A stretch of 36,885 nt of DNA from Methylococcales symbiont of Iophon sp. n. MRB-2018 (GTDB taxonomy: Bacteria > Pseudomonadota > Gammaproteobacteria > Methylococcales > Methylomonadaceae), in the NCBI GenBank assembly GCA_003666325.1, contig QPIL01000105.1:1-36885 (forward strand). The letters run 5' to 3'. Shown in pieces: positions 1-9,123 of this stretch (its first letter is position 1; each line of letters starts with the position of its first letter). A program made the translations under genes and the position numbers. The notes under the pieces were generated by a model. That model did no database searches. It had not been told where the DNA came from and worked only from the letters and a program-made list of their open reading frames with translations.

Positions 1-19
1 GCAGTACCAGTATCAGCGA

Positions 20-3000
20 CTAACTCAGTAAAAGCACCTGGTGAGCCTGCAACATCTGCTGCCCGTTCAATACGATAGCCGCTAATGCCGCGGCATCACT
101 AGCCTCAGGTGCCTGCCAAGAAAAACTAAGGCTGCTGCTGGTAGTCTTGGTGGTATCTATTGCCAAATTACGCGGTGCAGCTAGCAGATTTAATCGAGTC
201 ACAGTCACGGTATAGGTTTGCACGGTACTGGTATCTTGTGCAGTCACTGTAATGCTAATGGTGTTATCACCCACAGTCAGTCCAGAGATTTGCCCACTGG
301 TATTGACTGACAAAACACTACCGTCTGTTGCGGTAGCACTAATGACAAAGCTGGCATTGCTATCAAAGACGGTTGGGGTTACGGTCAGGCTGGTCACCGC
401 ATTGGCAATGCTGACAGTGTAGGCAAGCGTACCGCTGGAAAAGACTGGGTCTAAGGTGGCGGCTGTGGCTGTGGCCGTGGACAAGGCTAAGGCACTCAAG
501 CTGACACCGGCGTTGTCCAGTGTATAACTCGGCTGATTATCGCCTGTGGGTGTGGTCGCAGTTAAAGCATTATCTAGCGTATCTGCAATGTCTTGATCGT
601 CAGCAAATGCCAGCGTTACAGTGCCGTTTAGTTCTGCTAAATCGCCGCCAGTAACGGTTAGCTGATACACAGCGTCTAAGCCAGTAACAGTGGGTGTGGC
701 AGTGGTGCCGCTGACCCTAAAGTCGGTAGCATCTACATTCTGTACATTTTCACTAAAAGTTAGCGTCCAGATGAGGATGTCGGCTTTGGTGGTTTCATCT
801 AGCGGTGTGGTGCGCACTATGCTGGTTACGGTTGGGGGGCCACCGTCAACAACTATTATTAACTCTATGCTGTTACTGCTGCCAAAGGCTACGCCGCCGA
901 CTGCAATGCGTACGGTATAAGTGCCGTCTGCTGCCATGCCAGAATTAAAGCTTAGGGTATTTGATGCAAGGATGAATCTTGCATTATCCGTGCCCTCAGC
1001 GTCAGCACCAGTTACTAGCGTATATATTGGAGTTTGAGCGCGTAAAACAGTATTTTGGGCGACAAAGTTAAGTCTCAGTACGTTTAAGTCATTAACGCCG
1101 TCATAGCTAGGGTTTGCTGTTTGTAGCATTCCTTGATCATTATCAATAGTCTCATCAACATACCAACGACCGAGGTTTTGGTTAAAAGCATCGGCATTGG
1201 AGAACATGTTGGACATATCCGTTACCCTAGCAATATTCCAGCCACCGATGTCTTGATTAAAAGCCCTGGCATTGGAGAACATGCGAGGCATATCCGTTAC
1301 CCTAGCAACATTCCAGCTACCGATGTCTTGATTAAAAGCCCTGGCATTGGAGAACATGCGGGACATATCCGTTACCCTAGCAACATTCCAGCCACCGATG
1401 TCTTGATTAAAAGCACGGGCGCTAAGGAACATACCGGACATATCCGTTACCCCATCAAGGTTTGGACTATCGCTTGCACTCATCGTCATCGCGCTGGCGC
1501 CAAAAAATGCATCCGCCATGCTTGTCCAGTTGGCAGTTCCCCATTGCTGTATGTTTATTAATTTCTCTTTATCCTCACCATCATTCAAGTTAAAGCGGGT
1601 GATGGTGTTTGCGGCTGTGACTGTGTAGTCGCCAGCAGTGGTGTAGGTATGCTCAGGGTTATTGCTGGTAATGTTTTCGGTAGTGCCGTCTCCCCAATTA
1701 ATGGTGTAACTACTCTCCTCACTGGGGAAGGTAAGGGTGAGATCATCCGAAGGCATCCGCCATTCGGTAATAAAGATGTCGGGCGGACGGGTGAGAGTCA
1801 TTGCACTGACCGAAGCAGAAGGCTCCCCGGTACCTGCAAGACTGAGTGCTGTAACTCGGTAATGATAGGTGCTGTCTTCAAGCAGATTGACATCTGTATA
1901 AACAAGGCTGGCAGTACCTGTATCAGCGACTAACTCAGTAAAAACGCCCGGCGATCCTGAATCATCTGCTGCCCGTTCAATACGATAGCCGTTAATGTCA
2001 GCGGCATCACTATCCTCAGGTGGCTGCCAAGAAAAACTGAGGCTGTTGAAGCTAGTCCTTGTGGTATCTATTGCCAAATTACGCGGTGCCGCTGGCAAGC
2101 TTAATCGGGTCACAGTCACGGTATAGGTTTGCACGGTATCTTGTGTAGTTACTGCAATGCTAATGCTGTTAGCACCCTCGGTCAGTCCAGATACTTCATT
2201 GCTGTTGACTGTTAAAGCGGTGGTGCCGTCTGCCGCCGTACCACTAATGACAAAGCTGGCATTGCTATCAGAGACGGTTGGGGTTACGCTCAGGCTGGTC
2301 ACCGCATTGGCAACGCTGACAGTGTATTCAAGCGTACCGCTGGCAAAGACTGGGGTTAAGGTGTCTGTGGACAAGGTTAAGGCACTCAATCTGGCATCGG
2401 CAACGGTGCCGCTAACATCAACTGTTAAATCTATGCTGTTACTGCTGCCAAAGTCTGTGTTATCTACGGCAATGCGTACGGTATAAGTGCCATCTGCTGC
2501 CTCGTCTAAATTAATAAAGCTTAGAGTATTTGAGTCAAGGGTGAATCTTGCATTATCGGTAGTATCGGCTGCCAGTGTGTATGTTGGGTTTTGATCGCGT
2601 AAAACAGTATTTTGAGCGATAAAGTTGAAGTTAAGTACGTTTAAGTCATTAACGCCGTCATAGTTAGGGTTTGCTGTTTGTAGCATTCCTTGATCATTAT
2701 CAATAGTCTCATCAACATACCAACGACCGAGGTTTTGGCTAAAAACATCGGCATCGCGGAACATGCTGGACATATTCGTTACCTTAGCAACATTCCAGCC
2801 GCCGATGTTTTGATTAAAAACATCGGCATTATTGAACATCCGGAACATATTCGTTACCCCAGCAACATTCCAGCCACCGATGTCTTGATTAAAAGCAATG
2901 GCACTGAAGAACATGCTGGGCATAGCCGTTACCTGAGCAACATTCCAGCCGCCGATGTCTTGATTAAAAACACTGGCACCCAAGAAAATGCCGCTCATAT

Positions 3001-4624
3001 TCGTTACCCCAGCAACATTCCAGTCACCGATGTCTTGATTAAAAGCACTGGCATCCCTGAACATGAAGGACATATCCGTTACCTGAGCAACATTCCAGCC
3101 GCCGATGTCTTGATTAAAAGCACTGGCACCCAAGAAAATACCGCTTATATTCGTTACCCCAGCAACATCCCAGCCACCGATGTCTTGATTAAAAGCACTG
3201 GCATCCCTGAACATGAAGGACATATCCGTTACCCCACCAAGGTCTGGACTATCGCTTGCACTCATGGTCATCGCGCTGGCGCCATAAAATGCACCTCTCA
3301 TGCTTATCCAGTTGGCAATTCCCCATTGCTGTATGTCTATTAATTTATCTCTACTTCCGGAATTATTATTCAAGTTAAAGCGGGTGATGGCGTTTGTGGC
3401 TGTGACTATGTAGTCGCCAGCAGTGGCGTAGGTATGCGTAGGGCTACTGGCTGTAATGGCTTCGGTAATACCATCGCCCCAATTAATGGTGTAACTGTCC
3501 TCACCAGGGCCCTCACCAGGGAAGGTCAGGTCCAGATCATCCGCAGGCATCCGCCATACGGTAATAAAGCTGCCGATGCTGCTTACGGTTGGAACAAAGG
3601 CTCTAACAAAGACTGTTAAATCTATGCTGTTACTACTGCCAAAGCTTACGCTGCCTACGGCAATGCGTATGGTATAAATGTCATCTGCTGCCCCGCCCGA
3701 CCTAAATCTTAGGGTATTTGAGGTAAGGGTAAATCTTGCATTATCGCTACCCTCAGCGGCAGCACCCGTTGCCAGCGCATAGCTTGGGGTTTGACTGCGT
3801 AAAACAGCATTTTGGGCGACAAAGTTAAAGCTAAGTACGTTTAAGTCATTAACGCCGTCATAGTTAGGGTTTTCTGTTTGTAGATCAGCAACAGTCTCAT
3901 CAACATACCAACGACCGAGGTTTTGGCTAAAAGCATTGGCATTGGTGAATATTTGGCTCATACTCGTTACGTTAGCAACATTCCAGTCGCCGATGTCTCC
4001 ATTAAAAGCACTGGCACCACTGAACATCAATGCCATATTTATTACGCTAGCAACATCCCAGTCGCTGAGGTCTTGATTAAAGGCACTAGCATTTTGGAAC
4101 ATGCTTCTCATATTCGTTACCCCAGCAACATTCCAGTCGCCGATGTTTCCATTAAAAGTACTGGCATCGCTGAACATGAGGAACATAGTCGTTACCGCAG
4201 CAAGGTCTGGACTATCGCTTGCACTCATGGTCATATTGCTGGCACCATAAAATGCACGCTCCATGCTCGTCCACTCGGCAGTTCCCCATTGCTGTATGTC
4301 TATTAATTTTGCTCTATTCTCGGCATCATTATTCAAGTTAAAGCGGGTGATGGTGTTTGAGGCTGTGACTGTGTAGTCGCCAGTAGTGGCGTAGGTATGC
4401 GTAGGGTTACTGTCGGCAACCTCTTCGATAGTGCCATCGCCCCAATTAATGCTGTAACTGCCCTCACTAGGGAAGGTCAGGGTCAGATCATCCGCAGGCA
4501 TCCGCCATTCGGTATTAAATGAGTCGTGTGAGTCTGCCTGTGAGGCGCTGCTGAATAAAAAACCCGATGCCAGTAGCACTAGCATGGTAGTAACAATAAG
4601 GTGGGTAATATTTGTTTTTAGCAT
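20..4624 (-). CDS. Secreted modular DUF285/BspA-like repeat protein, C-terminus frameshifted
   Basis: Large predicted exported protein of 1534 residues as read. It starts with a signal peptide (basic start, hydrophobic residues about 8-27, then a SASQA-type cleavage site). Three homologous units follow, each opening with a WRMPxDDL...NWGDG segment resembling a PKD-like fold, then 25-residue DUF285 repeats of the form MF..A.AFNQDIGGWNVA.VT.M (about residues 140-245, 465-641 and 1058-1161), a GRWYVDET cap and a cadherin-like strand region. Cadherin-like beta-sandwich domains lie near 741-838 and 1371-1478 and fibronectin III domains near 845-945 and from 1481. Such proteins are usually cell-surface or adhesion factors; the partner is unknown. 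The second Fn3 domain breaks off at a one-base deletion near 86-92, so the reading ends at a premature stop. In the other frame homology continues to the window edge, so the intact gene probably extends past position 1. Confidence 0.85.
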   Translation of the reverse strand: MLKTNITHLIVTTMLVLLASGFLFSSASQADSHDSFNTEWRMPADDLTLTFPSEGSYSINWGDGTIEEVADSNPTHTYATTGDYTVTASNTITRFNLNNDAENRAKLIDIQQWGTAEWTSMERAFYGASNMTMSASDSPDLAAVTTMFLMFSDASTFNGNIGDWNVAGVTNMRSMFQNASAFNQDLSDWDVASVINMALMFSGASAFNGDIGDWNVANVTSMSQIFTNANAFSQNLGRWYVDETVADLQTENPNYDGVNDLNVLSFNFVAQNAVLRSQTPSYALATGAAAEGSDNARFTLTSNTLRFRSGGAADDIYTIRIAVGSVSFGSSNSIDLTVFVRAFVPTVSSIGSFITVWRMPADDLDLTFPGEGPGEDSYTINWGDGITEAITASSPTHTYATAGDYIVTATNAITRFNLNNNSGSRDKLIDIQQWGIANWISMRGAFYGASAMTMSASDSPDLGGVTDMSFMFRDASAFNQDIGGWDVAGVTNISGIFLGASAFNQDIGGWNVAQVTDMSFMFRDASAFNQDIGDWNVAGVTNMSGIFLGASVFNQDIGGWNVAQVTAMPSMFFSAIAFNQDIGGWNVAGVTNMFRMFNNADVFNQNIGGWNVAKVTNMSSMFRDADVFSQNLGRWYVDETIDNDQGMLQTANPNYDGVNDLNVLNFNFIAQNTVLRDQNPTYTLAADTTDNARFTLDSNTLSFINLDEAADGTYTVRIAVDNTDFGSSNSIDLTVDVSGTVADARLSALTLSTDTLTPVFASGTLEYTVSVANAVTSLSVTPTVSDSNASFVISGTAADGTTALTVNSNEVSGLTEGANSISIAVTTQDTVQTYTVTVTRLSLPAAPRNLAIDTTRTSFNSLSFSWQPPEDSDAADINGYRIERAADDSGSPGVFTELVADTGTASLVYTDVNLLEDSTYHYRVTALSLAGTGEPSASVSAMTLTRPPDIFITEWRMPSDDLTLTFPSEESSYTINWGDGTTENITSNNPEHTYTTAGDYTVTAANTITRFNLNDGEDKEKLINIQQWGTANWTSMADAFFGASAMTMSASDSPNLDGVTDMSGMFLSARAFNQDIGGWNVARVTDMSRMFSNARAFNQDIGSWNVARVTDMPRMFSNARAFNQDIGGWNIARVTDMSNMFSNADAFNQNLGRWYVDETIDNDQGMLQTANPSYDGVNDLNVLRLNFVAQNTVLRAQTPIYTLVTGADAEGTDNARFILASNTLSFNSGMAADGTYTVRIAVGGVAFGSSNSIELIIVVDGGPPTVTSIVRTTPLDETTKADILIWTLTFSENVQNVDATDFRVSGTTATPTVTGLDAVYQLTVTGGDLAELNGTVTLAFADDQDIADTLDNALTATTPTGDNQPSYTLDNAGVSLSALALSTATATAATLDPVFSSGTLAYTVSIANAVTSLTVTPTVFDSNASFVISATATDGSVLSVNTSGQISGLTVGDNTISITVTAQDTSTVQTYTVTVTRLNLLAAPRNLAIDTTKTTSSSLSFSWQAPEASDAAALAAIVLNGQQMLQAHQVLLLS
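86..92 (-). other. Probable frameshift in the last Fn3 domain
   Basis: The C-terminal Fn3 copy can be aligned base by base with the internal Fn3 copy at about 1960-2010. After the shared SDAA codons the internal copy has one more base, and the terminal copy then runs out of frame to a stop at 20-22. Shifting by one base restores the expected GYRIERAAD, GSPG and FTELVADTGT to the window edge. This is either a real inactivating deletion or a sequencing error. Confidence 0.8.
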
Positions 4625-4799
4625 TTTTTTAATTCTGTATTTGTGTACTTGGCGATTTTAATCCAAGCGAGATAACTAAAGAGGATAACAATGTGGTAAA
4701 AAAACGCAAGGAAAACCCCTTTATTTTTTTTCTCTGTTACCGTCATTCTGCAAGTCTGTTATCGCACGTCCATTCCCTTGGATTTCTTTTTTTCACAAA

Positions 4800-4853
4800 C
4801 GTAGGGGCGAGGGGAATCGCCCCTCGCCCCTCGCCCCTCGCCCCTCGCCCCTA
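4800..4853. repeat. GC-rich REP-like hairpin with tandem CGCCCCT units
   Basis: GTAGGGGCGAGGGG is followed after a few bases by several tandem CGCCCCT units ending in CCCCTAC, so the two sides can pair into a strong hairpin. The left arm recurs at about 10615-10630 (GTAGGGGCGAGGGG), which marks it as a dispersed element. It could also stop transcripts leaving either side. Confidence 0.7.
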
Positions 4854-4952
4854 CATGCCCCTACATTCCTGTTATGAAGGGAGTGAAACGGCTCTTATAC
4901 CATTTATTATTGAACATGGTATTATGCCAAAGTAACTGGAACCTCTGTTATA

Positions 4953-5029
4953 AAGTAAATTGAAAATTGAGATCAAAAGCAGGTTATACCGAAGTAAATT
5001 GAAAATTGGAATAAAAAGCAAGTTATACT
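4953..5029. repeat. 39-base tandem repeat, two copies
   Basis: AAGTAAATTGAAAATTG recurs with a 39-base offset, and both copies end in GCARGTTATAC. The function is unknown; it lies just upstream of the trmB promoter region. Confidence 0.7.
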
Positions 5030-5139
5030 AAATTCAAAAAATAATAATACTATAAACAGATAGGTAATGAGGATGGTTTTGTTAGAATTTTGTGTAGTAG
5101 AGAATGGAGTTGTTTGGTTTAGTTATTTTTTGAATATTG

Positions 5140-5145
5140 TATAAT
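5140..5145 (+). promoter_or_regulatory. Possible -10 box for trmB
   Basis: A perfect TATAAT 23 bases before the GTG start. The transcript would begin near 5151-5153, giving a leader of about 16 bases. No good -35 hexamer is visible at standard spacing, so this is tentative. Confidence 0.35.
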
Positions 5146-5167
5146 ACTTCGGAGCAATTTTTTAACA

Positions 5168-5848
5168 GTGAAAATCACCCCTAAAAAAAGAATCCGTAGT
5201 TATAATTTACGCCAAGGCAGAGCAACCGCAGGACAACAAAAAGCAATAGATAACTTATGGGACTCTTATTGTTTAGACCCCCTCGACTTATTTGACAATG
5301 AGAATGTTTTTGGACGAAAAGCACCATTGATTGTAGAAATTGGCTTTGGTACTGGCAGTAGTCTTGCAATAATGGCTGAAGCTAATCCAGATTTTAATTA
5401 TCTAGGAATAGAAGTTCATAGACCTGGCGTTGCTCATTTGATGATGTTGCTTGAGGCAAAGGCTTTAAGTAATGTAAAAATTTATCATTATGATGCCTTT
5501 GATATTCTTGAGCATAAAATTGCAGATAATACACTCTTTGCTGTTCACCTTTTTTTTCCTGATCCATGGCATAAAAGACGGCACCATAAACGTCGAATTG
5601 TGCGTTCTGAGTTTCTTAGCCTGTTAAATAAGAAATTGATTTCAGGTGGCTATTTTCATGCTGCTACTGATTGGGAGCATTACGCTAAGGATATGTTAAG
5701 AATTTTAACCCGCTCAAAAGAACTGATTAATACGAGTGCCGAGCATTCCTTTTCTATGCGTCCAAGTTATAGGCCCTTGACTAAATTTGAGAACAGGGGC
5801 ATAAGGCTGGGGCATGGAGTATGGGATTTAATCTTTAAAAAACCTTAA
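5168..5848 (+). CDS. trmB: tRNA (guanine-N7-)-methyltransferase
   Basis: Methylates G46 of the tRNA variable loop to m7G using S-adenosylmethionine, in the cytoplasm. The 226-residue length fits the TrmB family. Visible motifs are the SAM-binding EIGFGTGSSL, the acidic GIEVHRPGV following it, and the family hallmark FFPDPWHKRRHHKRR that contacts tRNA. The start is GTG, preceded by GGAG at 5151-5154; no ATG with better spacing gives the full N-terminus. It converges with the dynamin-like gene, leaving only three bases between the stops. Confidence 0.95.
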   Translation: MKITPKKRIRSYNLRQGRATAGQQKAIDNLWDSYCLDPLDLFDNENVFGRKAPLIVEIGFGTGSSLAIMAEANPDFNYLGIEVHRPGVAHLMMLLEAKALSNVKIYHYDAFDILEHKIADNTLFAVHLFFPDPWHKRRHHKRRIVRSEFLSLLNKKLISGGYFHAATDWEHYAKDMLRILTRSKELINTSAEHSFSMRPSYRPLTKFENRGIRLGHGVWDLIFKKP

Positions 5849-5851
5849 TGC

Positions 5852-7789
5852 TTACTCACCAGCTGTCGCTCCATCAACATACTCACTAAAGTGCATATTT
5901 TTAATAATTACTGCTAACTCAGCGTGCTGTTTTTTTAAAGGCTCTAACTCAGCTTCCAGATGAGTAATGCTTTCTGCTACATCACCTTTAGAATTACTTA
6001 TTTTTCTCAGTATTTGCAGACGAATTTCAATTTGTTTTTTATGATCTTTTATTTGATACATAAGCGGTGTTAATACGCTTTGGCTCCAAGTACCAGCATC
6101 ATTATGTGCTTGTTTTACAATTTCTTGGGCTTTGGCTATTAAAGTGCTATACAGTTTATTAATAACCATACTTTGTCCTGTCATTGCAGTTTTTACACTA
6201 TTCCTAAAGGCTTCACCTTCGTCAAAAATTTGTTCTAATTCAAACTGATATTGTTTAATAGAAAATAGTTGAGGTTCAATTTCTTTAAAGCCATACTCAT
6301 TCTGAAATTTTTTGTAAATAGCTTTAATAAGATCGCGTGTTTCATTAGTAATATCAATAGAATTTTGTAATAAATCTCTCAGCTCATCAAATAATCTACA
6401 GATGTTTTGTTTTATCCCATAAGTGCTTAAGCTTTTTGACATATTCTGTTTTGTATCTTTGATAATGCTATCCATTTTGTCTTTGGAAAAAGACTCAATC
6501 AACATTTTTGCTTGGATACTCAATACTTTTCTGCTGGCTTGAAAATTCTCAACATTAGATCTATAGGTATTTTGCCTGTCTCGCGTTTCTACCATTAATT
6601 TACCGACCATTGCTGTGTTATCAAAGTCAAATTTTTTTAATTCTGCCAGTTGTTTTTGGACATTAATTAATTTTGCATCGGTGAGTTTGGACGATTCAGA
6701 GACTAATAAAGCAATATCTTTATCGACTGTTTCCATCAATATTTGGCGATGTTGTTTTAAAATATTATCCGCTAGATAATTTTCTAAACTGGGTAGGCGA
6801 CTTTTTTTTAATAAATCTGTGTCTGATTTAACTTTAGCTAGTAAAGCCTGTTTAGCAGAAACAGTAAAAATAACGTCTTCATTGAGTTTTAATATAGAAG
6901 CGGATGTTTTAATTTGTTTTTTAATGGTCTCTTCATATCCATCTTCACCTGCATGGTCATCCCACATAGTGTCGATTTTATTTATGACAACGGCTAAACT
7001 TTGTTTTTTATTACTTCTGAAACTACAAACATGGTTTTTCCACATTTCCAGATCACTTTTGGTAACACCTGTATCTGCTGCCAAAACAAATATAATGGCT
7101 TGAGCACTCGGTAATATACTGAGTGTTAATTCTGGCTCTGTAGCTAATGTATTTAAACCAGGAGTGTCTAATATACACAATCCTTCTTGTAATAAAGGGT
7201 GTGGAAAACTGATGAGTGCATACCGCCAACATGGAATTTTAACCGTCTCAGGTTCTACAATATCTTGCTTTGCGGCTTCTGGTTTATTCCATAAGCCTAA
7301 TTTATCGGCAACGTCTTTAGCTACTTCTTTACTGGCAATAAGTTCTTTAAATGCTTCCTGCATTTGCGTGGGAGAGGTGCAATCTAAATCTATTTGGGTC
7401 CATCTGTCTGTGTTTTGTTTAAGCTCCAGCAGGGAGGTATTTTCAAGTCGACTTTCAATATTGAGGAGGCGAATATAGCTACCTTTAGGATCGAAAAATA
7501 ATTCTGTGGGGCAGATGGTTGTTTTATCAGAGGATGAGGGCAGTAAACAAGCCCCTGTTTCAGCAAAGAAAAGCGAGTTAATTAATTCCGTTTTGCCGCG
7601 TAAACATTCAGCAGCAAAGGCCAAGGTGATACGGTCACTTTTTAAACCACTAACAATATTTAAAATAGTATCCATACTATGGGACTCGCTTAATTTATAA
7701 TGACTTCTCCACTCTTGATACATTTCAATAGCTTGTATCAATTGATCACGCCACTGCGTATATTGGTGAAGCTGTTCTTTAAATTCCAT
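5852..7789 (-). CDS. Dynamin-family GTPase
   Basis: Predicted large GTPase of 645 residues. GTPase motifs are in order: P-loop AECLRGKT (60-67, alanine in the first position, allowed by the [AG]x4GK[ST] pattern), a G2 threonine around 90-91, DTPG (208-211) and NKID (270-273). The rest is charged and rich in predicted helix, as in the stalk region of bacterial dynamin-like proteins. No clear transmembrane span or paddle is visible. Family members remodel or tether membranes; the exact role here is unknown. Its start overlaps the end of pyrE by 11 bases, so the two are probably translated from one message, though no functional link with pyrimidine synthesis is evident. Confidence 0.85.
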   Translation of the reverse strand: MEFKEQLHQYTQWRDQLIQAIEMYQEWRSHYKLSESHSMDTILNIVSGLKSDRITLAFAAECLRGKTELINSLFFAETGACLLPSSSDKTTICPTELFFDPKGSYIRLLNIESRLENTSLLELKQNTDRWTQIDLDCTSPTQMQEAFKELIASKEVAKDVADKLGLWNKPEAAKQDIVEPETVKIPCWRYALISFPHPLLQEGLCILDTPGLNTLATEPELTLSILPSAQAIIFVLAADTGVTKSDLEMWKNHVCSFRSNKKQSLAVVINKIDTMWDDHAGEDGYEETIKKQIKTSASILKLNEDVIFTVSAKQALLAKVKSDTDLLKKSRLPSLENYLADNILKQHRQILMETVDKDIALLVSESSKLTDAKLINVQKQLAELKKFDFDNTAMVGKLMVETRDRQNTYRSNVENFQASRKVLSIQAKMLIESFSKDKMDSIIKDTKQNMSKSLSTYGIKQNICRLFDELRDLLQNSIDITNETRDLIKAIYKKFQNEYGFKEIEPQLFSIKQYQFELEQIFDEGEAFRNSVKTAMTGQSMVINKLYSTLIAKAQEIVKQAHNDAGTWSQSVLTPLMYQIKDHKKQIEIRLQILRKISNSKGDVAESITHLEAELEPLKKQHAELAVIIKNMHFSEYVDGATAGE

Positions 7790-8417
7790 AATCCAACCGA
7801 TATTGTTTAATTATTTCAAGTTGTTCTGAGCAATTGTCTGCTAATTCCAAGTATTCAATGATATGAGAAAGTGAAATAATGGCTATTACCGGCATATTAA
7901 ATTGCTGACTGATATATTCCACAGCAGAGCTGTCATTTTTACCTTTTTCTTGCCTATCCAGAGCAATTAAAGCACCAGCCGGTTCTGCACCCATTTGCTT
8001 AATAATTGCTACCGATTCACTTATAGATGTGCCTGCTGTAATAACATCATCAATAATTAATATCTTTCCATGCAGGGGACTACCAACAATTAAACCGCCT
8101 TCTCCATGATCTTTAACTTCTTTACGATTAAAGGCAAAAGGTAAATCATGCTTTAATTGTGAGTAAGCAATAGATGTTGCACTAGCCAAAGGAATCCCCT
8201 TATAGGCAGGACCATACAAAACATCAATATCAAGTTTTGATTCTATTAGGGTTTGTGCATAAAACTGACCTAGCCGAGCTAAGGTTTTACCCGTGTTAAA
8301 TAATCCTGTATTAAAAAAGTAGGGGCTGACTCGTCCAGACTTTAATTGAAATTCACCAAATTTAAGAACACCACAACCAAGGGCGTATTGAATAAATTCT
8401 TTTTGGTAATCAAGCAT
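7779..8417 (-). CDS. pyrE: Orotate phosphoribosyltransferase
   Basis: Joins orotate to PRPP to form orotidine monophosphate, the fifth step of pyrimidine synthesis. The 212-residue length is typical. Recognisable elements are the N-terminal FGEFxLKSGRxSPYFFN motif, YGPAYKGIPLA near 68-78, the flexible catalytic loop FNRKEVKDHGEGG near 96-108 and the PRPP loop IIDDVITAGTS near 121-131. It is first in a two-gene unit with the dynamin-like gene. A palindromic MITE begins 43 bases upstream of its start and may carry or disturb its promoter. Confidence 0.96.
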   Translation of the reverse strand: MLDYQKEFIQYALGCGVLKFGEFQLKSGRVSPYFFNTGLFNTGKTLARLGQFYAQTLIESKLDIDVLYGPAYKGIPLASATSIAYSQLKHDLPFAFNRKEVKDHGEGGLIVGSPLHGKILIIDDVITAGTSISESVAIIKQMGAEPAGALIALDRQEKGKNDSSAVEYISQQFNMPVIAIISLSHIIEYLELADNCSEQLEIIKQYRLDYGI

Positions 8418-9123
8418 ATTGGTTTTTTTAAGGTATTAATTTGAAGGGAATTATATCATGAGACCTCAGCATAACTCTGGCGATGAAAAAAAAACGATAG
8501 AATTTTTCAGGTTTCAGTCAAAATACAAGTGTAATAGTGGACTATTGCGCGTTATTTTGGCTGAAAGAGGGAAAACTTCTAGCCTTTTTTATCCGTTCAT
8601 GCGTTATGCTGAGGTCTCATCATATTCAATAAATAAATATACTAATATAGTGCTTGTATTAGCCCCTTATATGTTTGCTAAAATAGGGGGCTACTTATTG
8701 ATAATACACTATTTTTAGTGTGCTCATAAGGTGATAATATGAGTGCTATATTGGTGTATTTATTTGTTGAATACGGTATTGTATCTGTTTCCTCTGCATC
8801 AATAGAGTTTTTTTGGGTTAGAAAAATAAATTGGGAGTTGGGATTTTAAGCCCTCTCCGGAGGGAAAGGGCTAGGTGGGGGGGGGAATAAATACTTTATT
8901 AATACTGTGGTTTATTTAGCCATAGGATGCGTTTGCCCACTAGGGATGGAGGAGGAAGAGCGGGCTTTTAAGAGCTTTGTATGATTAAAGTGGTTTATTT
9001 AGAATCTCCCCCGCAAGGGAGGGCTTTTAATCCTCCTGAGGAAGAGCAGCCGCTCGCCTCTACATGTCCTGCTGTTGGCACAACTATAACCACTATCTGA
9101 GCGATTTATTTTGATAATTGGTA
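8418..9123. other. Gene-free region with MITE and degenerate repeats
   Basis: This 706-base stretch has no supported gene. It holds a MITE at 8460-8618, G-run-rich repeat debris around 8850-8890 (CCCTCTCC, GGAGGG, AGGGCT, then a run of G) and a second C/G-rich hairpin near 9006-9026. AATACTTTATTAATAC near 8889-8904 recurs near 10648-10663. An 86-codon open frame from 8458 begins inside the MITE end and is not credible. Confidence 0.6.
8460..8618. mobile_element. MITE-like palindromic element with 16-bp perfect TIRs
   Basis: The ends are GAGACCTCAGCATAAC (8460-8475) and its exact reverse complement (8603-8618), flanked on both sides by ATCAT (8455-8459 and 8619-8623), which looks like a 5-base target duplication. 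The inner arms also pair imperfectly along their length, for example TTTCAGTCAAAATA with TATTTTGGCTGAAA, closing on AATAG-TGGA-CTATT. No transposase is encoded, so it would need one acting in trans. The GAGACC-type end resembles IS5-group ends, which is only a suggestion. Confidence 0.8.

Larger units (their letters stand above)
4625..5167. other. Intergenic region with hairpin and tandem repeat
   Basis: No convincing gene in this 543-base gap. It holds a GC-rich hairpin repeat near 4800-4853, a two-copy 39-base tandem repeat at 4953-5029 and a -10-like element before trmB. The short open frames here have no recognisable product. Confidence 0.6.

Noticed and set aside
1133-4306. Long open frames on the plus strand across the DUF285 repeats, e.g. 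1133-1561, 2690-3343 and 3923-4306
   Set aside because: They are antisense shadows produced by the 75-base period of the minus-strand repeats, with no ribosome sites or outside homology expected.
4693-4935. An 80-codon plus-strand frame
   Set aside because: It translates the GC-rich repeat at 4800-4853 into a low-complexity APRPS peptide with no family resemblance.
8458-8718. An 86-codon open frame on the plus strand
   Set aside because: Starts inside a MITE terminal repeat and runs through its hairpin arms; no recognisable protein.
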